Assembly: GCF_900199545.1 (NCBI RefSeq)
Contig: NZ_LT962670.1
Location: 474,434 to 538,433 of the forward strand
DNA length: 64,000 nucleotides
Reading direction: 5' to 3'
Origin: Raoultibacter massiliensis
GTDB lineage: Bacteria > Actinomycetota > Coriobacteriia > Coriobacteriales > Eggerthellaceae
Shown: piece by piece, positions 8,230 through 17,357 of the stretch
Layout: each line of letters starts with the position of its first letter
Numbering within the stretch: the first letter of the stretch is position 1
Made by a program: the position numbers and the translations under genes
The notes under the pieces: model-generated
The model's input: the letters and a program-made list of their open reading frames with translations, nothing else
Told to the model about the DNA's origin: nothing
Databases searched by the model: none

Positions 8230-8925
8230 CTATTGCTTGAAACGGTACCCGTAGCCACGCACCGTTTCAACGAGGCCGGGATCGTAACCAGCCGCACCGA
8301 TTTTGTCGCGCAAGCGCTTGATGTGGGTATCGACGGTCTTCGTTTCGGTCAGGTACTCCCATCCCCATGCATCGCGAAGCAGGTCTTCGCGGGAAACGAC
8401 CTTGCCGGCGCTCTTCATAAGGCTGGCAAGCAGTTCGAACTCGCGCGGCGTCAGATCGATTTCGCCGCTTTCACCCGAGGCGGTATGGGCGTCTTCGTCG
8501 AGGGTGATGCCGCTTGCGGTGATGGCATGGGTCGTGCCCGGGAAGTCGCCGCCGTTGCCGCGACGCAGAAGGGCGCGGACGCGCGCGATGAGCTCGCGGA
8601 CGCCGAAGGGCTTGGCGAGGTAGTCGTCCCCGCCGATTTCAAGGCCGACAACCTTATCGAGTTCGGTATCGCGTGCCGAAAGAAACAGAACCGGCGCAGT
8701 CGTTTTGGCGCGAAGCCTGCGGCACAGCTCGTATCCGTCCATGCCCGGAAGCATGATGTCGAGCACGAACAGATCGTAGGGGTTCTGCATCGCGAGGGCG
8801 AGGGCGTCTTCTCCGTTGTCGACGACATCGGTGTAGAAACCCTCCTTCTTCAGGGCGTAACTTACGAACTCGGTGATGGACGGTTCATCATCCACCACGA
8901 GGATGCGACTGGGAGATTCGTTCAT
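8230..8925 (-). CDS. OmpR/PhoB-family response regulator
   Basis: A 231-residue regulator. The receiver domain (about 7-120) has the acidic pair DDE, the phosphoacceptor in LFVLDIMLPGMDG, and the KPF lysine. The C-terminal winged helix (about 135-230) has LTPREFELLASLM and the VDTHIKRLRDKIG recognition helix, ending VRGYGYRFK. AAAGGTCGG sits right before the ATG. It is the first gene of a two-gene operon with the histidine kinase and is divergent from coaX with about 100 bases between. Targets are not evident; auto-regulation is usual for this family. Confidence 0.9.
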   Translation of the reverse strand: MNESPSRILVVDDEPSITEFVSYALKKEGFYTDVVDNGEDALALAMQNPYDLFVLDIMLPGMDGYELCRRLRAKTTAPVLFLSARDTELDKVVGLEIGGDDYLAKPFGVRELIARVRALLRRGNGGDFPGTTHAITASGITLDEDAHTASGESGEIDLTPREFELLASLMKSAGKVVSREDLLRDAWGWEYLTETKTVDTHIKRLRDKIGAAGYDPGLVETVRGYGYRFKQ

Positions 8926-8975
8926 GTCCGACCTTTCTGAACAGGTATCAACGCCGATGGGCGTCCAGTGATTGC

Positions 8976-8981
8976 TATAAT
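8976..8981 (+). promoter_or_regulatory. Likely -10 element of coaX
   Basis: TATAAT, 46 bases before the coaX ATG in the divergent gap. No good -35 is visible. Confidence 0.4.
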
Positions 8982-9027
8982 AGCACTATAGACAGAATGG
9001 TTCTCGCCCGGGGGGATTGTCAAAAAC

Positions 9028-9795
9028 ATGTTACTTGCTATAGACGTTGGCAACACGCAAACGGTATTGGGCCTGTACGCTGGCGATAAGCTGCTTCATA
9101 TGTGGCGCGTGGCCACCAACAAACTGCATACTTCCGATGAGCTTCGCATCAAGGTCAAGCCGCTGTTCGAATCGGAGGGCATCGATGCATCCGAGGTCGA
9201 CGGCGCAGCCCTCGCATCGGTGGTCCCCACGCTGACGGAGTCCTGGCATGATGCCATGGTGACCATGCTCGGCAAGGAGCCGGTCGTCGTCGACGCCCAG
9301 ATGGCGGGCGATCTGTTCAAATCGACCTATGCGCATCCGGCTGAGGTTGGAGCCGATCGCGTCGCCGATGCCGTGGCGGCGAGGGTTCTGTTCGGCCCCC
9401 CGTGCGTCGTCGTCGATTTCGGCACGGCCACCAACATCGAAGTCATCGACCGAGACGGCTACTTTATCGGCGGCGTCATAGCCCCCGGCGTAGAAACGTC
9501 GGCGAACGCCCTGTTTTCTCGGGCAACCAAGCTTGCGGCCATCGACCTCGTTGATCCGAAAACGGCGATAGGCGGTTCGACCGAGGAAGCCATTCAGGCG
9601 GGTATCGTGTACGGCGAGGCCGATCGCGTCGACGGGCTCATGCGTCGAATTTTCAAGCAGCTGGGTTACCAGACGCAGGTTATTGCAACGGGCGGCTTGG
9701 CCGAATCGGTTGCCCGCATCTCCGAGACCATCACCGTGGTCGTGCCCGAGTTGACGCTTGATGGCCTTCGACTCATCTACGATGCACGCAGGTAG
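9028..9795 (+). CDS. coaX: Type III pantothenate kinase
   Basis: A 255-residue kinase that phosphorylates pantothenate to 4'-phosphopantothenate, the first step of coenzyme A synthesis. It has the ASKHA-fold phosphate motif DVGNTQTVLGLY at residues 5-16, the GADRVADAVAA segment and the FGTATNIEVI motif, and GGVIAPGVETSANALF that lines the pantothenate pocket. Length and motifs are normal for the type III family, which is insensitive to CoA feedback. ATG 9028 follows a G-rich GGGGGGAT site. It stands alone, divergent from a two-component system. Confidence 0.95.
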   Translation: MLLAIDVGNTQTVLGLYAGDKLLHMWRVATNKLHTSDELRIKVKPLFESEGIDASEVDGAALASVVPTLTESWHDAMVTMLGKEPVVVDAQMAGDLFKSTYAHPAEVGADRVADAVAARVLFGPPCVVVDFGTATNIEVIDRDGYFIGGVIAPGVETSANALFSRATKLAAIDLVDPKTAIGGSTEEAIQAGIVYGEADRVDGLMRRIFKQLGYQTQVIATGGLAESVARISETITVVVPELTLDGLRLIYDARR

Positions 9796-10019
9796 CGGGA
9801 TTGCGGGAACGGCAATCGTCTGCGCGAGGATGGCTGCAGCGGAATTCGGAGGCAGAGCCGCTGCGTATGCTGAAAAGCGCATCGATGCGAAAGACCGCTG
9901 ACTTCGCTCTTCGTGGTGCGCTTGCACTCTGATTGCCTGTACTGCTGTTCTTTTGTTGTATGCCCCTTCCTATACTTTTCCATGCTCGCCGTACTGAACA
10001 TAGTGGAAAGGAACATGTA

Positions 10020-10265
10020 ATGAAAGAATTCTCGGGACTCGCCAAGGTCGGTTACTTTTGCATCGGGCTTTTCGGCGGCCTTCCCGGCGTGCTCGTTGCC
10101 TGGCTTGTCGGCCATGACGGCTGGGGTTGGAGCGAAGGCGGCAAGAAATTCGCGTGGTTCGGCTGCCTGTTCTTCTTCATCGTCGCCATCGTCCTCTCGC
10201 TGACGGGCGGTCTCATGGCGCTCATTGCCGTGATGACGGGCAACGCAACCGTCACGGTGTCGTAA
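10020..10265 (+). CDS. Small two-helix membrane protein
   Basis: An 81-residue protein starting at ATG 10020 with AAAGGA seven bases upstream. It has two hydrophobic segments, about residues 8-29 and 44-70, with a short Gly/Trp/Lys loop (HDGWGWSEGGKKF) between them, so it is probably a hairpin in the cytoplasmic membrane. I do not recognise a family. A TATACT at 9971-9976 may be its -10. It is a single gene between coaX and the fhs cluster, followed by 266 bases with only a weak GC-rich hairpin (10295-10322). Confidence 0.65.
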   Translation: MKEFSGLAKVGYFCIGLFGGLPGVLVAWLVGHDGWGWSEGGKKFAWFGCLFFFIVAIVLSLTGGLMALIAVMTGNATVTVS

Positions 10266-10531
10266 AAGCTGCAACGGCTTTCGCTTCGATTCCGGCGCCG
10301 CGCGTGATAACACGGGCGGCGCTTGTCTTGCGGGCAGCTCTTGCTTCGCATGGGCGCAGGGCGGCGCATGGCGCGCTGTTGGCGGCATCTCGTTCCCCCT
10401 CGGCTGGTCATCTTGTGCGCTTGGTGGAATATGGTGTGCGCATTGCATACCGAACAAGTAGAATTGCCTGTATCCAGTGCCCACGGTTTTGGGCGTTCAG
10501 ACGAGAAGAAACGAGAGAGTGAGGGCTCGAC

Positions 10532-12199
10532 GTGTTGAGCGACATTGAAATTGCCCAAGCAACAACCCCGAAGCATATCCGCGAGATCGCCGAAACCGCC
10601 GGCGTTCCCGAGCAGTACCTCGAACTGTACGGAAACTATAAGGCCAAGGTCGATTACAACCTGCTTGCCGACGAGGAGCGCGCTTCCGGAAAACTCGTGT
10701 TGGTGACGGCGATCAATCCGACGCCTGCGGGCGAGGGCAAGACCACCACGACAGTCGGCCTTTCCGATGCGCTCGCTCAGCTCGGGAAAAACGTGGTCGT
10801 CGCCTTGCGCGAGCCGAGCCTCGGTCCGGTGTTCGGCATCAAGGGCGGCGCTGCGGGCGGCGGATACGCCCAGGTTGTTCCCATGGAGGACATCAACCTT
10901 CACTTCACGGGGGATTTTCATGCGATTGGCGCGGCGAACAACCTGCTTGCGGCCATGATCGATAACCATATCCAGCAGGGCAACGCGCTCGGCTTCGACG
11001 TGCGCAAGATCTCGTGGAAGCGCTGCGTCGATATGAACGATCGCCAATTGCGCTACGTTGTCGACGGGCTTGGCGGCAAGACCAACGGCATGCCGCGCGA
11101 AGATGGCTTCGATATCACGGTTGCAAGCGAAATCATGGCGATCTTCTGCTTGGCGACCTCCATCACCGACCTCAAGGAGCGCCTTGCGCGCATCGTGGTC
11201 GGCTATACGGGCGCCGACGAGCCCATCACGGCGGGCGATCTGCGCGCGCAGGGCGCGATGGCCGCTCTCCTGAAAGACGCTCTCAAGCCCAACCTCGTGC
11301 AGACGCTCGAGGGCACGCCCGCATTCGTGCATGGCGGGCCTTTCGCCAACATCGCCCATGGGTGCAACTCGATCATGGCGACGCGCATGGCCATGGCGCT
11401 TGGCGATTACTGCGTGACGGAAGCCGGTTTCGGCGCAGATCTGGGGGCCGAGAAGTTTCTCGATATCAAGTGCCGCCTCGCCGGGCTCAAACCCGATGCG
11501 GTCGTGGTCGTCGCCACGGTGCGCGCGCTCAAGAACCACGGCGGCGTGTCGAAGGATTCGCTCAACGAGGAGAACCTCGAAGCCCTCGAGGCGGGTCTCC
11601 CGAATCTCCTTCAGCACGTCGAGAACATCACCGGCGTTTACAAGCTGCCTTGCGTGGTGGCTATCAACCGGTTCCCCACCGATACCGAAGCAGAACTCGC
11701 GCTCGTTGAAGAGAAATGCATGGAGCTCGGCGTGAACGTCGCCCTTTCAGAGGTGTGGGCCAAAGGCGGCGCGGGCGGCATCGCGCTTGCCGAGGAGGTC
11801 GTGCGTCTGTGCGAAGAACCGAACGATTTCACGTTCTGCTACGAGGACGATCTCTCGCTTGCCGAGAAGATCGAAGCGATCGCCGCGCGCATCTACCATG
11901 CCGACGGCGTCGATTTCACGCCAGCGGCAAAGAAGGAGATCGAGCAGCTCGAATCGCTCGGATTCGGTGCAATGCCGGTGTGCATGGCGAAGACCCAGTA
12001 CAGTTTCTCCGACGACGCCTCGCTGCTTGGGGCGCCGCGCGGATTCCGCATTACGGTCAAGAAGGTCAAGGTGTCTGCGGGCGCCGGGTTCGCAGTTGCC
12101 CTCACGGGCGATATCATGACGATGCCGGGGCTTCCGAAGGAACCTGCGGCGTGCCGCATCGACGTGGACGAAACGGGGAAGATCTCGGGACTGTTCTAA
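10532..12199 (+). CDS. fhs: Formate-tetrahydrofolate ligase
   Basis: A 555-residue enzyme joining formate and THF to 10-formyl-THF with ATP; it can run backwards to make ATP and formate. The P-loop TPAGEGKT is at residues 64-71, followed by the conserved [27 protein letters not shown] substrate region and the HFTGDFHAI segment, all at normal spacing; length is typical. The start is GTG 10532 with GAGGG six bases before; no ATG lies nearby. A TAGAAT at 10459-10464 may be the -10. It heads a plus-strand run of fhs, cyclohydrolase, folD and formate dehydrogenase genes, so its job is to link free formate with the C1-folate pool in either direction. Confidence 0.95.
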   Translation: MLSDIEIAQATTPKHIREIAETAGVPEQYLELYGNYKAKVDYNLLADEERASGKLVLVTAINPTPAGEGKTTTTVGLSDALAQLGKNVVVALREPSLGPVFGIKGGAAGGGYAQVVPMEDINLHFTGDFHAIGAANNLLAAMIDNHIQQGNALGFDVRKISWKRCVDMNDRQLRYVVDGLGGKTNGMPREDGFDITVASEIMAIFCLATSITDLKERLARIVVGYTGADEPITAGDLRAQGAMAALLKDALKPNLVQTLEGTPAFVHGGPFANIAHGCNSIMATRMAMALGDYCVTEAGFGADLGAEKFLDIKCRLAGLKPDAVVVVATVRALKNHGGVSKDSLNEENLEALEAGLPNLLQHVENITGVYKLPCVVAINRFPTDTEAELALVEEKCMELGVNVALSEVWAKGGAGGIALAEEVVRLCEEPNDFTFCYEDDLSLAEKIEAIAARIYHADGVDFTPAAKKEIEQLESLGFGAMPVCMAKTQYSFSDDASLLGAPRGFRITVKKVKVSAGAGFAVALTGDIMTMPGLPKEPAACRIDVDETGKISGLF

Positions 12200-12285
12200 T
12201 CTGCATCATCGCCCGTTCGATCGGGCTCTTGAAAACGGATGCCGCTTTCGGGCGGCGAATCGACCGAGCACGACAGGAGACGAGC

Positions 12286-12900
12286 ATGCTCGATACGACA
12301 TTCATCATGGATTTGGCAAGCAAGGCGCCAACGCCGGGCGGCGGAGGCGCGAGCGCCTACGTCGGCGCCCTTTCGTCGGCGCTCGGTTCGATGGTGGGCA
12401 ATCTGACGGTGGGCAAGAAGCGCTACGAAGCCGTCGAAGCCGATACCTACATCGTGCTGGAGAAGCTCGCCGACGAGCGCACGCGGCTCATCGGGCTCGT
12501 CGATGAGGATGCACGCGCGTTCGCGCCGCTTGCCGCGGCGTACGGCATGCCGAAGGCGACGCCCGAGGAGCTGGCCGAAAAAGACAGGGTCATGCAGCAG
12601 GCCCTCGTCGGCGCCTGCGAGGTTCCGCTCGATATAATGCGGTCGTGCGCCCATGTGATCGACCTTTGCGAGTTTCTCGCGTACAACGGAAGCCGCATGG
12701 TGCTTTCCGATGTCGGCGTTGCGGTTGCCTTTGGGAAGGCGGCGCTGCTCGGAGCGAGCCTCAACGTGTTCATTAACGCGAAAGACATCGCCGATCGCGG
12801 GCGCGCAAAGGCCTATATCGAAGAAGCCGACCGGCTCGTAGACGGCTCGGGTGCGCTTGCCGACAAGCTGTACGCATACGTGCTCGACGAAATCAGATAG
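12286..12900 (+). CDS. fchA: FTCD-C/FchA-type cyclodeaminase, probable methenyl-THF cyclohydrolase
   Basis: A 204-residue protein of the formiminotransferase-cyclodeaminase C-terminal family. It has the family's N-terminal PTPGGGGASAYVGAL motif (about residues 15-29), then GNLTVGKKRY, and is all-helical afterwards. Stand-alone members with this context act as methenyl-THF cyclohydrolase (FchA), converting 5,10-methenyl-THF to 10-formyl-THF; others deaminate formimino-THF. Here it lies between fhs and folD, and no formiminotransferase or histidine-degradation gene is near, which favours FchA. The neighbouring FolD lacks cyclohydrolase residues, strengthening the case. ATG 12286 has ACAGGAG six bases upstream. 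Symbol is by context, not proven. Confidence 0.8.
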   Translation: MLDTTFIMDLASKAPTPGGGGASAYVGALSSALGSMVGNLTVGKKRYEAVEADTYIVLEKLADERTRLIGLVDEDARAFAPLAAAYGMPKATPEELAEKDRVMQQALVGACEVPLDIMRSCAHVIDLCEFLAYNGSRMVLSDVGVAVAFGKAALLGASLNVFINAKDIADRGRAKAYIEEADRLVDGSGALADKLYAYVLDEIR

Positions 12901-12907
12901 GTGGATC

Positions 12908-13762
12908 ATGGCTGAACGTCTTGCCGGGAAACCGGTTGTCGAAAAGATCGCCGAGGAGCTGGGTTCTCGGATAGGTTCTCTTGCGGAGAGGGGCGTCGAG
13001 TGCGGGCTGGCTCTTCTGCGCATCGGCGAGAGGCCCGATGACTTGTCCTACGAGCGGACGGCGGTGAAGCGCGCCGAATCGCTTGGCATCAAGCTTCGCA
13101 GGACCGTGCTTGAGGACGGCGCGTCGCAGGATGAGATAGAGGCGGCGATCGATGGCATCAACCGAGACGCATCGGCGCACGGATGCCTTATGTTTCGCCC
13201 CCTTCCAGGCGATATCGACGAGCAGGCCGTGTGCGATACGCTGAAAACGGAAAAGGACATCGACGGCATCTCTTCCGCGGCGTTGGCCGCCGTGTTCATG
13301 GATCGCGACTTCGGTTTCGCCCCGTGCACGGCTGCGGCGTGCATGAGGATGCTCGATTTCTACGGCATCCCTCTCGAGGGTGCCCACGTGGTCGTAGTTG
13401 GGCGCAGCCTGGTAATCGGCAAGCCGATTGCCATGATGCTCTTGCGCCGCAACGCGACGGTAACGCTGTGCCATTCGAGGACGAAAGACCTTGCGTCCAC
13501 CATGCGCGCGGCCGATATCGTAGTGTGCGCGACGGGTCGTGCGCGCATGTTCGGCCCCGATTGCTTCTCGCCGGGTCAGACGGTGCTCGATGTGGGCATC
13601 AATTTCGATGATGACGGGAATCTGTGCGGCGATGTGGATTTCGATGCAGTCGAGCCGATCGTGGGCGCCATCACCCCCGTGCCAGGCGGAGTCGGATCGG
13701 TGACGACCTCGGTGCTGATGGCCCACGCGGTCGAGGCTGCCGAGCGCAGCGTCGGCGTCTAG
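12908..13762 (+). CDS. folD: FolD-family methylene-THF dehydrogenase lacking cyclohydrolase residues
   Basis: A 284-residue protein of the FolD family, which oxidises methylene-THF with NAD(P)+ and normally also hydrolyses methenyl-THF. The Rossmann motif GRSLVIGKPIA, KDIDG and the closing ITPVPGGVGSVTTSVL are all present. Two catalytic positions differ. In E. coli FolD a YxxxK motif supplies the key lysine; here the tyrosine is residue 48 and the lysine position (52) is alanine. The glutamine of VQLPLP is phenylalanine 96 (MFRPLP). Both are needed for the cyclohydrolase step, so this protein is probably a dehydrogenase only, with the upstream FchA-like protein doing hydrolysis. Starts 8 bases after fchA with AGGTGG close to the ATG. 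Confidence 0.9.
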   Translation: MAERLAGKPVVEKIAEELGSRIGSLAERGVECGLALLRIGERPDDLSYERTAVKRAESLGIKLRRTVLEDGASQDEIEAAIDGINRDASAHGCLMFRPLPGDIDEQAVCDTLKTEKDIDGISSAALAAVFMDRDFGFAPCTAAACMRMLDFYGIPLEGAHVVVVGRSLVIGKPIAMMLLRRNATVTLCHSRTKDLASTMRAADIVVCATGRARMFGPDCFSPGQTVLDVGINFDDDGNLCGDVDFDAVEPIVGAITPVPGGVGSVTTSVLMAHAVEAAERSVGV

Positions 13763-13763
13763 C

Positions 13764-14345
13764 ATGTTCAGCAGGAAATTCGTCATAGCGGATCCCGGTA
13801 AGTGCATCGGGTGCAAAACGTGCATGGCGGCATGCTTGCACCGTCACGATGTCGAGGGCGACGTGCCCGTGCCGCGTTTGCAGCTCGTATTGACGCGTAC
13901 CGTTTCGGCGCCGGTGGGGTGCCATCACTGCGTCGATGCGCCCTGCGTCGAGGCGTGCCCGACCGGGTGCCTGTATTCCGATGACGAGCGCGTGGGCGTG
14001 CAGAGGGAAAAGTGCATCGGCTGCCGCAACTGCATCCTCGCGTGTCCGTACGGCGCGGTCGACATCGCCACCGAGCTTCTCCCCGCTTCCGAAGAAGATG
14101 GGGAAGGGGAGACGAAGAAGGCGAAGCGCCGCAGAAACCGCAGGAAGTCGACCGTTATCAAGTGCGACCTCTGCGAGGGTTCGGCGCAGGGATCCGCATG
14201 CGTGAAAGCGTGCCCGACGCATGCTCTCAGGCTCATTGACCAGCGTTTTCTGGAAAAGGGCGCTCAGAGCAAGCGCAAGGAGGCGGCGAAGGCGACGGCT
14301 GCGTACTCGACGCTGCGCCTGAACGAAGATTTGGGCGGAAGGTAG
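13764..14345 (+). CDS. Four-cluster ferredoxin subunit of formate dehydrogenase (HycB/HydN type)
   Basis: A 193-residue Fe-S protein with cysteine groups for four [4Fe-4S] clusters: CIGCKTCMAAC near the N-terminus, CHHC...CVEAC, CIGCRNCILAC, and CDLC...CVKAC. A basic linker KKAKRRRNRRK (about 115-126) separates the third and fourth groups. This is the HycB/HydN/FdhB arrangement that wires an FdhF-type catalytic subunit to other carriers. It starts one base after folD's stop, so translation is probably coupled, and is followed three bases later by fdhF. No signal peptide, so it acts in the cytoplasm. Confidence 0.88.
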   Translation: MFSRKFVIADPGKCIGCKTCMAACLHRHDVEGDVPVPRLQLVLTRTVSAPVGCHHCVDAPCVEACPTGCLYSDDERVGVQREKCIGCRNCILACPYGAVDIATELLPASEEDGEGETKKAKRRRNRRKSTVIKCDLCEGSAQGSACVKACPTHALRLIDQRFLEKGAQSKRKEAAKATAAYSTLRLNEDLGGR

Positions 14346-14348
14346 GCC

Positions 14349-16700
14349 ATGGAGAAGCACATAACCGTATGTCCGTACTGCGGAGCGGGCTGCAAAATGA
14401 ATCTGATAGTGGAAAACGGCTATGTCGTTGAGGCCGAGCCCGCCGATGGCGTTACGAACCAGGGGGAGCTTTGTCTGAAGGGCCTGTACGGCCACGATTT
14501 CATCAACGATACCAAGATACTCGTACCCCGCATCCTCCACCCGATGATCCGCCGGGAAAAAGGCGGCGAACTTGAACGGGTAAGTTGGGACGAGGCGCTC
14601 GACTTCACGGCTGAGCGCCTCAAGCGCATCATCGAGGAGCACGGAGCCGAAGCCATCATGCTTACCGGTTCGTCGCGCGGTCCGGGCAACGAGGCGAACT
14701 ACGTGATGCAGAAGTTCGTGCGCGCATGCTTGGGCACCAACAACATCGATAACTGCGCGCGTACCTGTCACGCCGCTTCGGTCATAGGGCTCATGGAATC
14801 GGTTGGGTCGGGCGCCATGAGCGTGAGCATTCCGCTGCTTGAGGAAACCGATTGCATCATGCTCATCGGGTACAACCCGGCGGCCAGCCATCCCATCGTC
14901 GCAAGCCGCATCGTGAAGGCGAAAGAGAGGGGTGCGACGTTGATCGTCGCCGACCCCCGCGTTATCGAGACCGCGCGAATCGCCGATCTGTACCTTCCGC
15001 AGAAGAACGGCTCGAACATCGCGCTCCTCAACGCGCTCGCCTACGTGATCGTTGCGGAAGATCTGGCCGACTGGGAATTCATCGAGAACCATACCGAAGG
15101 GTTCGACCGATGGTGGGAGGTCGTGCAGAATTACGCTCCTGAAACGGTTGCCGAAGCGGTGGGCGTGCCGTCTGATCAGATCCGACAGGCTGCTCGCATG
15201 TACGCAACGGCCGAAACCGCCGTCATCGGGTGGGGCATGGGGGTCACGCAGCAGCGCCAAGGCGTCGACAGCGTGCACGCCATCGCGGCGCTTGCGCTTA
15301 TCACCGGGCATATCGGCAAGCATGCGAGCGGGCTTGCCCCGGTGCGCGGTCAGAACAACGTGCAAGGATCGTGCGATATGGGCATGTGGCCGAGCCTCTA
15401 TCCCGGATACCAGCGCATCGACGACGAGGCGGTGCGCGAGAAGTTCGCCCGCGCCTGGGGCGTGCCGGTTGAAAAGCTGTCTCCCATCGAGGGTCGCAAA
15501 CTCACCGATCTGCCGCACGGTGTGGCCGATGGCAGCATCCGGGCGTTCTACAATTTCGGCGAAGACCCGTTGCAAACCGAACCCGACACGGCCCAGATGA
15601 GGCGCACGCTTGAGAGCCTCGATCTGCTCATCAGCCAGGATATCTTCATGACGCAGACTACGGCTTTGGCCGATGTGGTGTTGCCCGCTACATCGTGGGG
15701 TGAGCACGAGGGCGTGTTCACCGCTTCCGACCGGACCTTCCAGCGCTTTACCGCCGCGGTGCCGCCGAAGGGCGAATGCCGCCACGATTGGGAGATATTC
15801 CAGGATCTATCGTGTCGCATGGGCTATCCCATGGCGTATGGGTCCACCGAGGAGATATGGAACGAAATCCGCGAGCTGTGCCCGTTGTTCTTCGGTGCCA
15901 CCTACGAGAGGATGGAAGGCGTCGGTTACGCCCAGTGGCCCGTTCCCGAGCTGGACCACCCCGGGTCGCCCGAGCTGTACGCGGGCGGTGCGTTCACGAC
16001 TTCAGACGGAAAGGCGCATTTCTTCGCGACCGAGTACGCTTTGCCAACCGAGTTGCCCGATCGGGAATACCCGCTTGTGCTTTGCACGGTGCGCGAAGTG
16101 GGGCATTATTCATGTCGCTCGATGACCGGCAACTGCAAAGCGCTTGCGGCGCTTGCCGACGAGCCGGGTTACGTGCACATGAGCCCGGTCGACGCCGAAG
16201 CGCGCGGAATCGACGAAGAGCAGCTCGTCTGGGTGTATTCGCGACGCGGCAAGATCATCTCGCGGGCGGCGGTCGATGAGCGCATCAACGAAGGTGCGGT
16301 GTACATGACCTACCAATGGTGGGTCGGCAAATGCAACGAGCTCACCTTGCATGTGACCGATTCGCAGTCGGGCACGCCCGAAGACAAGTACAGCGCATGC
16401 CAGGTGGAGCCCATCGCCGATCAGCTGTGGGCCGAGCGCCATATGCAGGAGCTGTACACCCAGCTCAAGGATCGCCTGTTCAAAGAGGCGTCCCACCAGG
16501 ATGCATCCGCCGAACCAGGGGAAGGCGACGCGCCGTGCGTCGAACCTGCCCGCGAAGGCGCGAGCGATCAAAGCGATGTGACCAGGGCGCGCGAACAAGC
16601 GATCGCCGAGGCCGAGAAGGCAGCGCGCAAGGCCGTCGAGGCCCAGAACGCCCGACTGGCGCTTGAGCGGGCGTGGGGATCTGAGGAGACGGCCGTTTAG
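14349..16700 (+). CDS. fdhF: Formate dehydrogenase catalytic subunit, FdhF type, cysteine form
   Basis: A 783-residue molybdopterin enzyme of the formate dehydrogenase H class, interconverting formate and CO2. The N-terminal [4Fe-4S] motif CPYCGAGC...GELCLKG includes the lysine that bridges cluster and pterin. The active site reads CARTCH: the position that is selenocysteine 140 in E. coli FdhF is Cys140 here (codon TGT), followed by the catalytic histidine. Later motifs for the two guanosine groups (GYNPAASHP, NNVQGSCDMG, TGHIGKHASGLAPVRGQNN) are present. It has about 70 extra C-terminal residues rich in Ala, Glu and Arg, likely a helix. No Tat signal, so cytoplasmic. Flanked by ferredoxin subunits on both sides and downstream of fhs-fchA-folD; GGAAGG precedes the ATG. 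Confidence 0.93.
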   Translation: MEKHITVCPYCGAGCKMNLIVENGYVVEAEPADGVTNQGELCLKGLYGHDFINDTKILVPRILHPMIRREKGGELERVSWDEALDFTAERLKRIIEEHGAEAIMLTGSSRGPGNEANYVMQKFVRACLGTNNIDNCARTCHAASVIGLMESVGSGAMSVSIPLLEETDCIMLIGYNPAASHPIVASRIVKAKERGATLIVADPRVIETARIADLYLPQKNGSNIALLNALAYVIVAEDLADWEFIENHTEGFDRWWEVVQNYAPETVAEAVGVPSDQIRQAARMYATAETAVIGWGMGVTQQRQGVDSVHAIAALALITGHIGKHASGLAPVRGQNNVQGSCDMGMWPSLYPGYQRIDDEAVREKFARAWGVPVEKLSPIEGRKLTDLPHGVADGSIRAFYNFGEDPLQTEPDTAQMRRTLESLDLLISQDIFMTQTTALADVVLPATSWGEHEGVFTASDRTFQRFTAAVPPKGECRHDWEIFQDLSCRMGYPMAYGSTEEIWNEIRELCPLFFGATYERMEGVGYAQWPVPELDHPGSPELYAGGAFTTSDGKAHFFATEYALPTELPDREYPLVLCTVREVGHYSCRSMTGNCKALAALADEPGYVHMSPVDAEARGIDEEQLVWVYSRRGKIISRAAVDERINEGAVYMTYQWWVGKCNELTLHVTDSQSGTPEDKYSACQVEPIADQLWAERHMQELYTQLKDRLFKEASHQDASAEPGEGDAPCVEPAREGASDQSDVTRAREQAIAEAEKAARKAVEAQNARLALERAWGSEETAV

Positions 16701-16760
16701 GCGGTCGAGAGAACGGCTGCTCGGACAGCCTTTGGGCGAAAGGGAGAGCGAGGTGGGAGT

Positions 16761-17357
16761 GTGAACAGGTTTGTTATCGTCGATCCTCATCGGTGCATCG
16801 GATGCGACGCTTGCATCGTCGCATGCAGCGAGGGTCATCGAAAGCTTGCCCTCCGTCCTGCCGCGCGCATATCGCTTGTCAAAACGCGCGACATCTCGGC
16901 TGCCGTCACCTGTCACCAGTGCGAGGGATCGCCCTGCTTGGCGGTATGCCCCTCGCATGCCATCGTCCAGGAAGACGATCGGCTGCAGGTTGTCGAAGAG
17001 CTGTGCACGGGATGCCTCGTCTGCGCTCTTGCGTGCCCGTTCGGTGCCGTTCATCCGTCGATGCCTTCGACTTCGAGGCCGCGCGGCGAGCTGTTCGGGC
17101 AGACATCGACCTCTCGCTCGTCGGGTCTGCTCCGCCAAAAGGAGACGGGCGATTATTCCTGCGTCGCGATATGCGATCTCTGCGCCAAAACGCAGGGTGG
17201 ACCCCGGTGCATAGCGTCGTGTCCTACCGATGCCCTTTCCCTGGTCGACGAGGAATCGCTTGAGCTTTCGAATCGGAAAAAGAGGCTCGGGGCCATCGAC
17301 AAGATGATGGTTGCCCTGCGCGGGGCCGATCGGGGGGTGGCGGATCATGGTCGATGA
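16761..17357 (+). CDS. Second four-cluster ferredoxin subunit (HycB type)
   Basis: A 198-residue Fe-S protein similar in plan to the one at 13764: CIGCDACIVAC, CHQC...CLAVC, CTGCLVCALAC, then CDLC...CIASC, so four [4Fe-4S] clusters. The start is GTG 16761 with purine-rich AGGGAGAG and AGGTGGGA stretches upstream. Having two HycB-like subunits around one FdhF recalls the hydrogen-dependent CO2 reductase of acetogens, but no hydrogenase is nearby. Its end overlaps the next gene by 11 bases, indicating coupled translation. Confidence 0.85.
   Translation: MNRFVIVDPHRCIGCDACIVACSEGHRKLALRPAARISLVKTRDISAAVTCHQCEGSPCLAVCPSHAIVQEDDRLQVVEELCTGCLVCALACPFGAVHPSMPSTSRPRGELFGQTSTSRSSGLLRQKETGDYSCVAICDLCAKTQGGPRCIASCPTDALSLVDEESLELSNRKKRLGAIDKMMVALRGADRGVADHGR

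Noticed and set aside
12286..12900. Histidine-degradation formimino-THF cyclodeaminase
   Set aside because: No formiminotransferase or hut genes are near, and the neighbours are fhs and folD.
14766..14768. Selenocysteine at the FdhF active site
   Set aside because: The codon is TGT, an ordinary cysteine, so no UGA recoding is needed.
13671..15785. A very long open frame on the minus strand, antisense to fdhF
   Set aside because: It is a composition shadow of a GC-rich gene: Arg/His/Asp-rich product, no family motifs, and the plus strand encodes a clear formate dehydrogenase.
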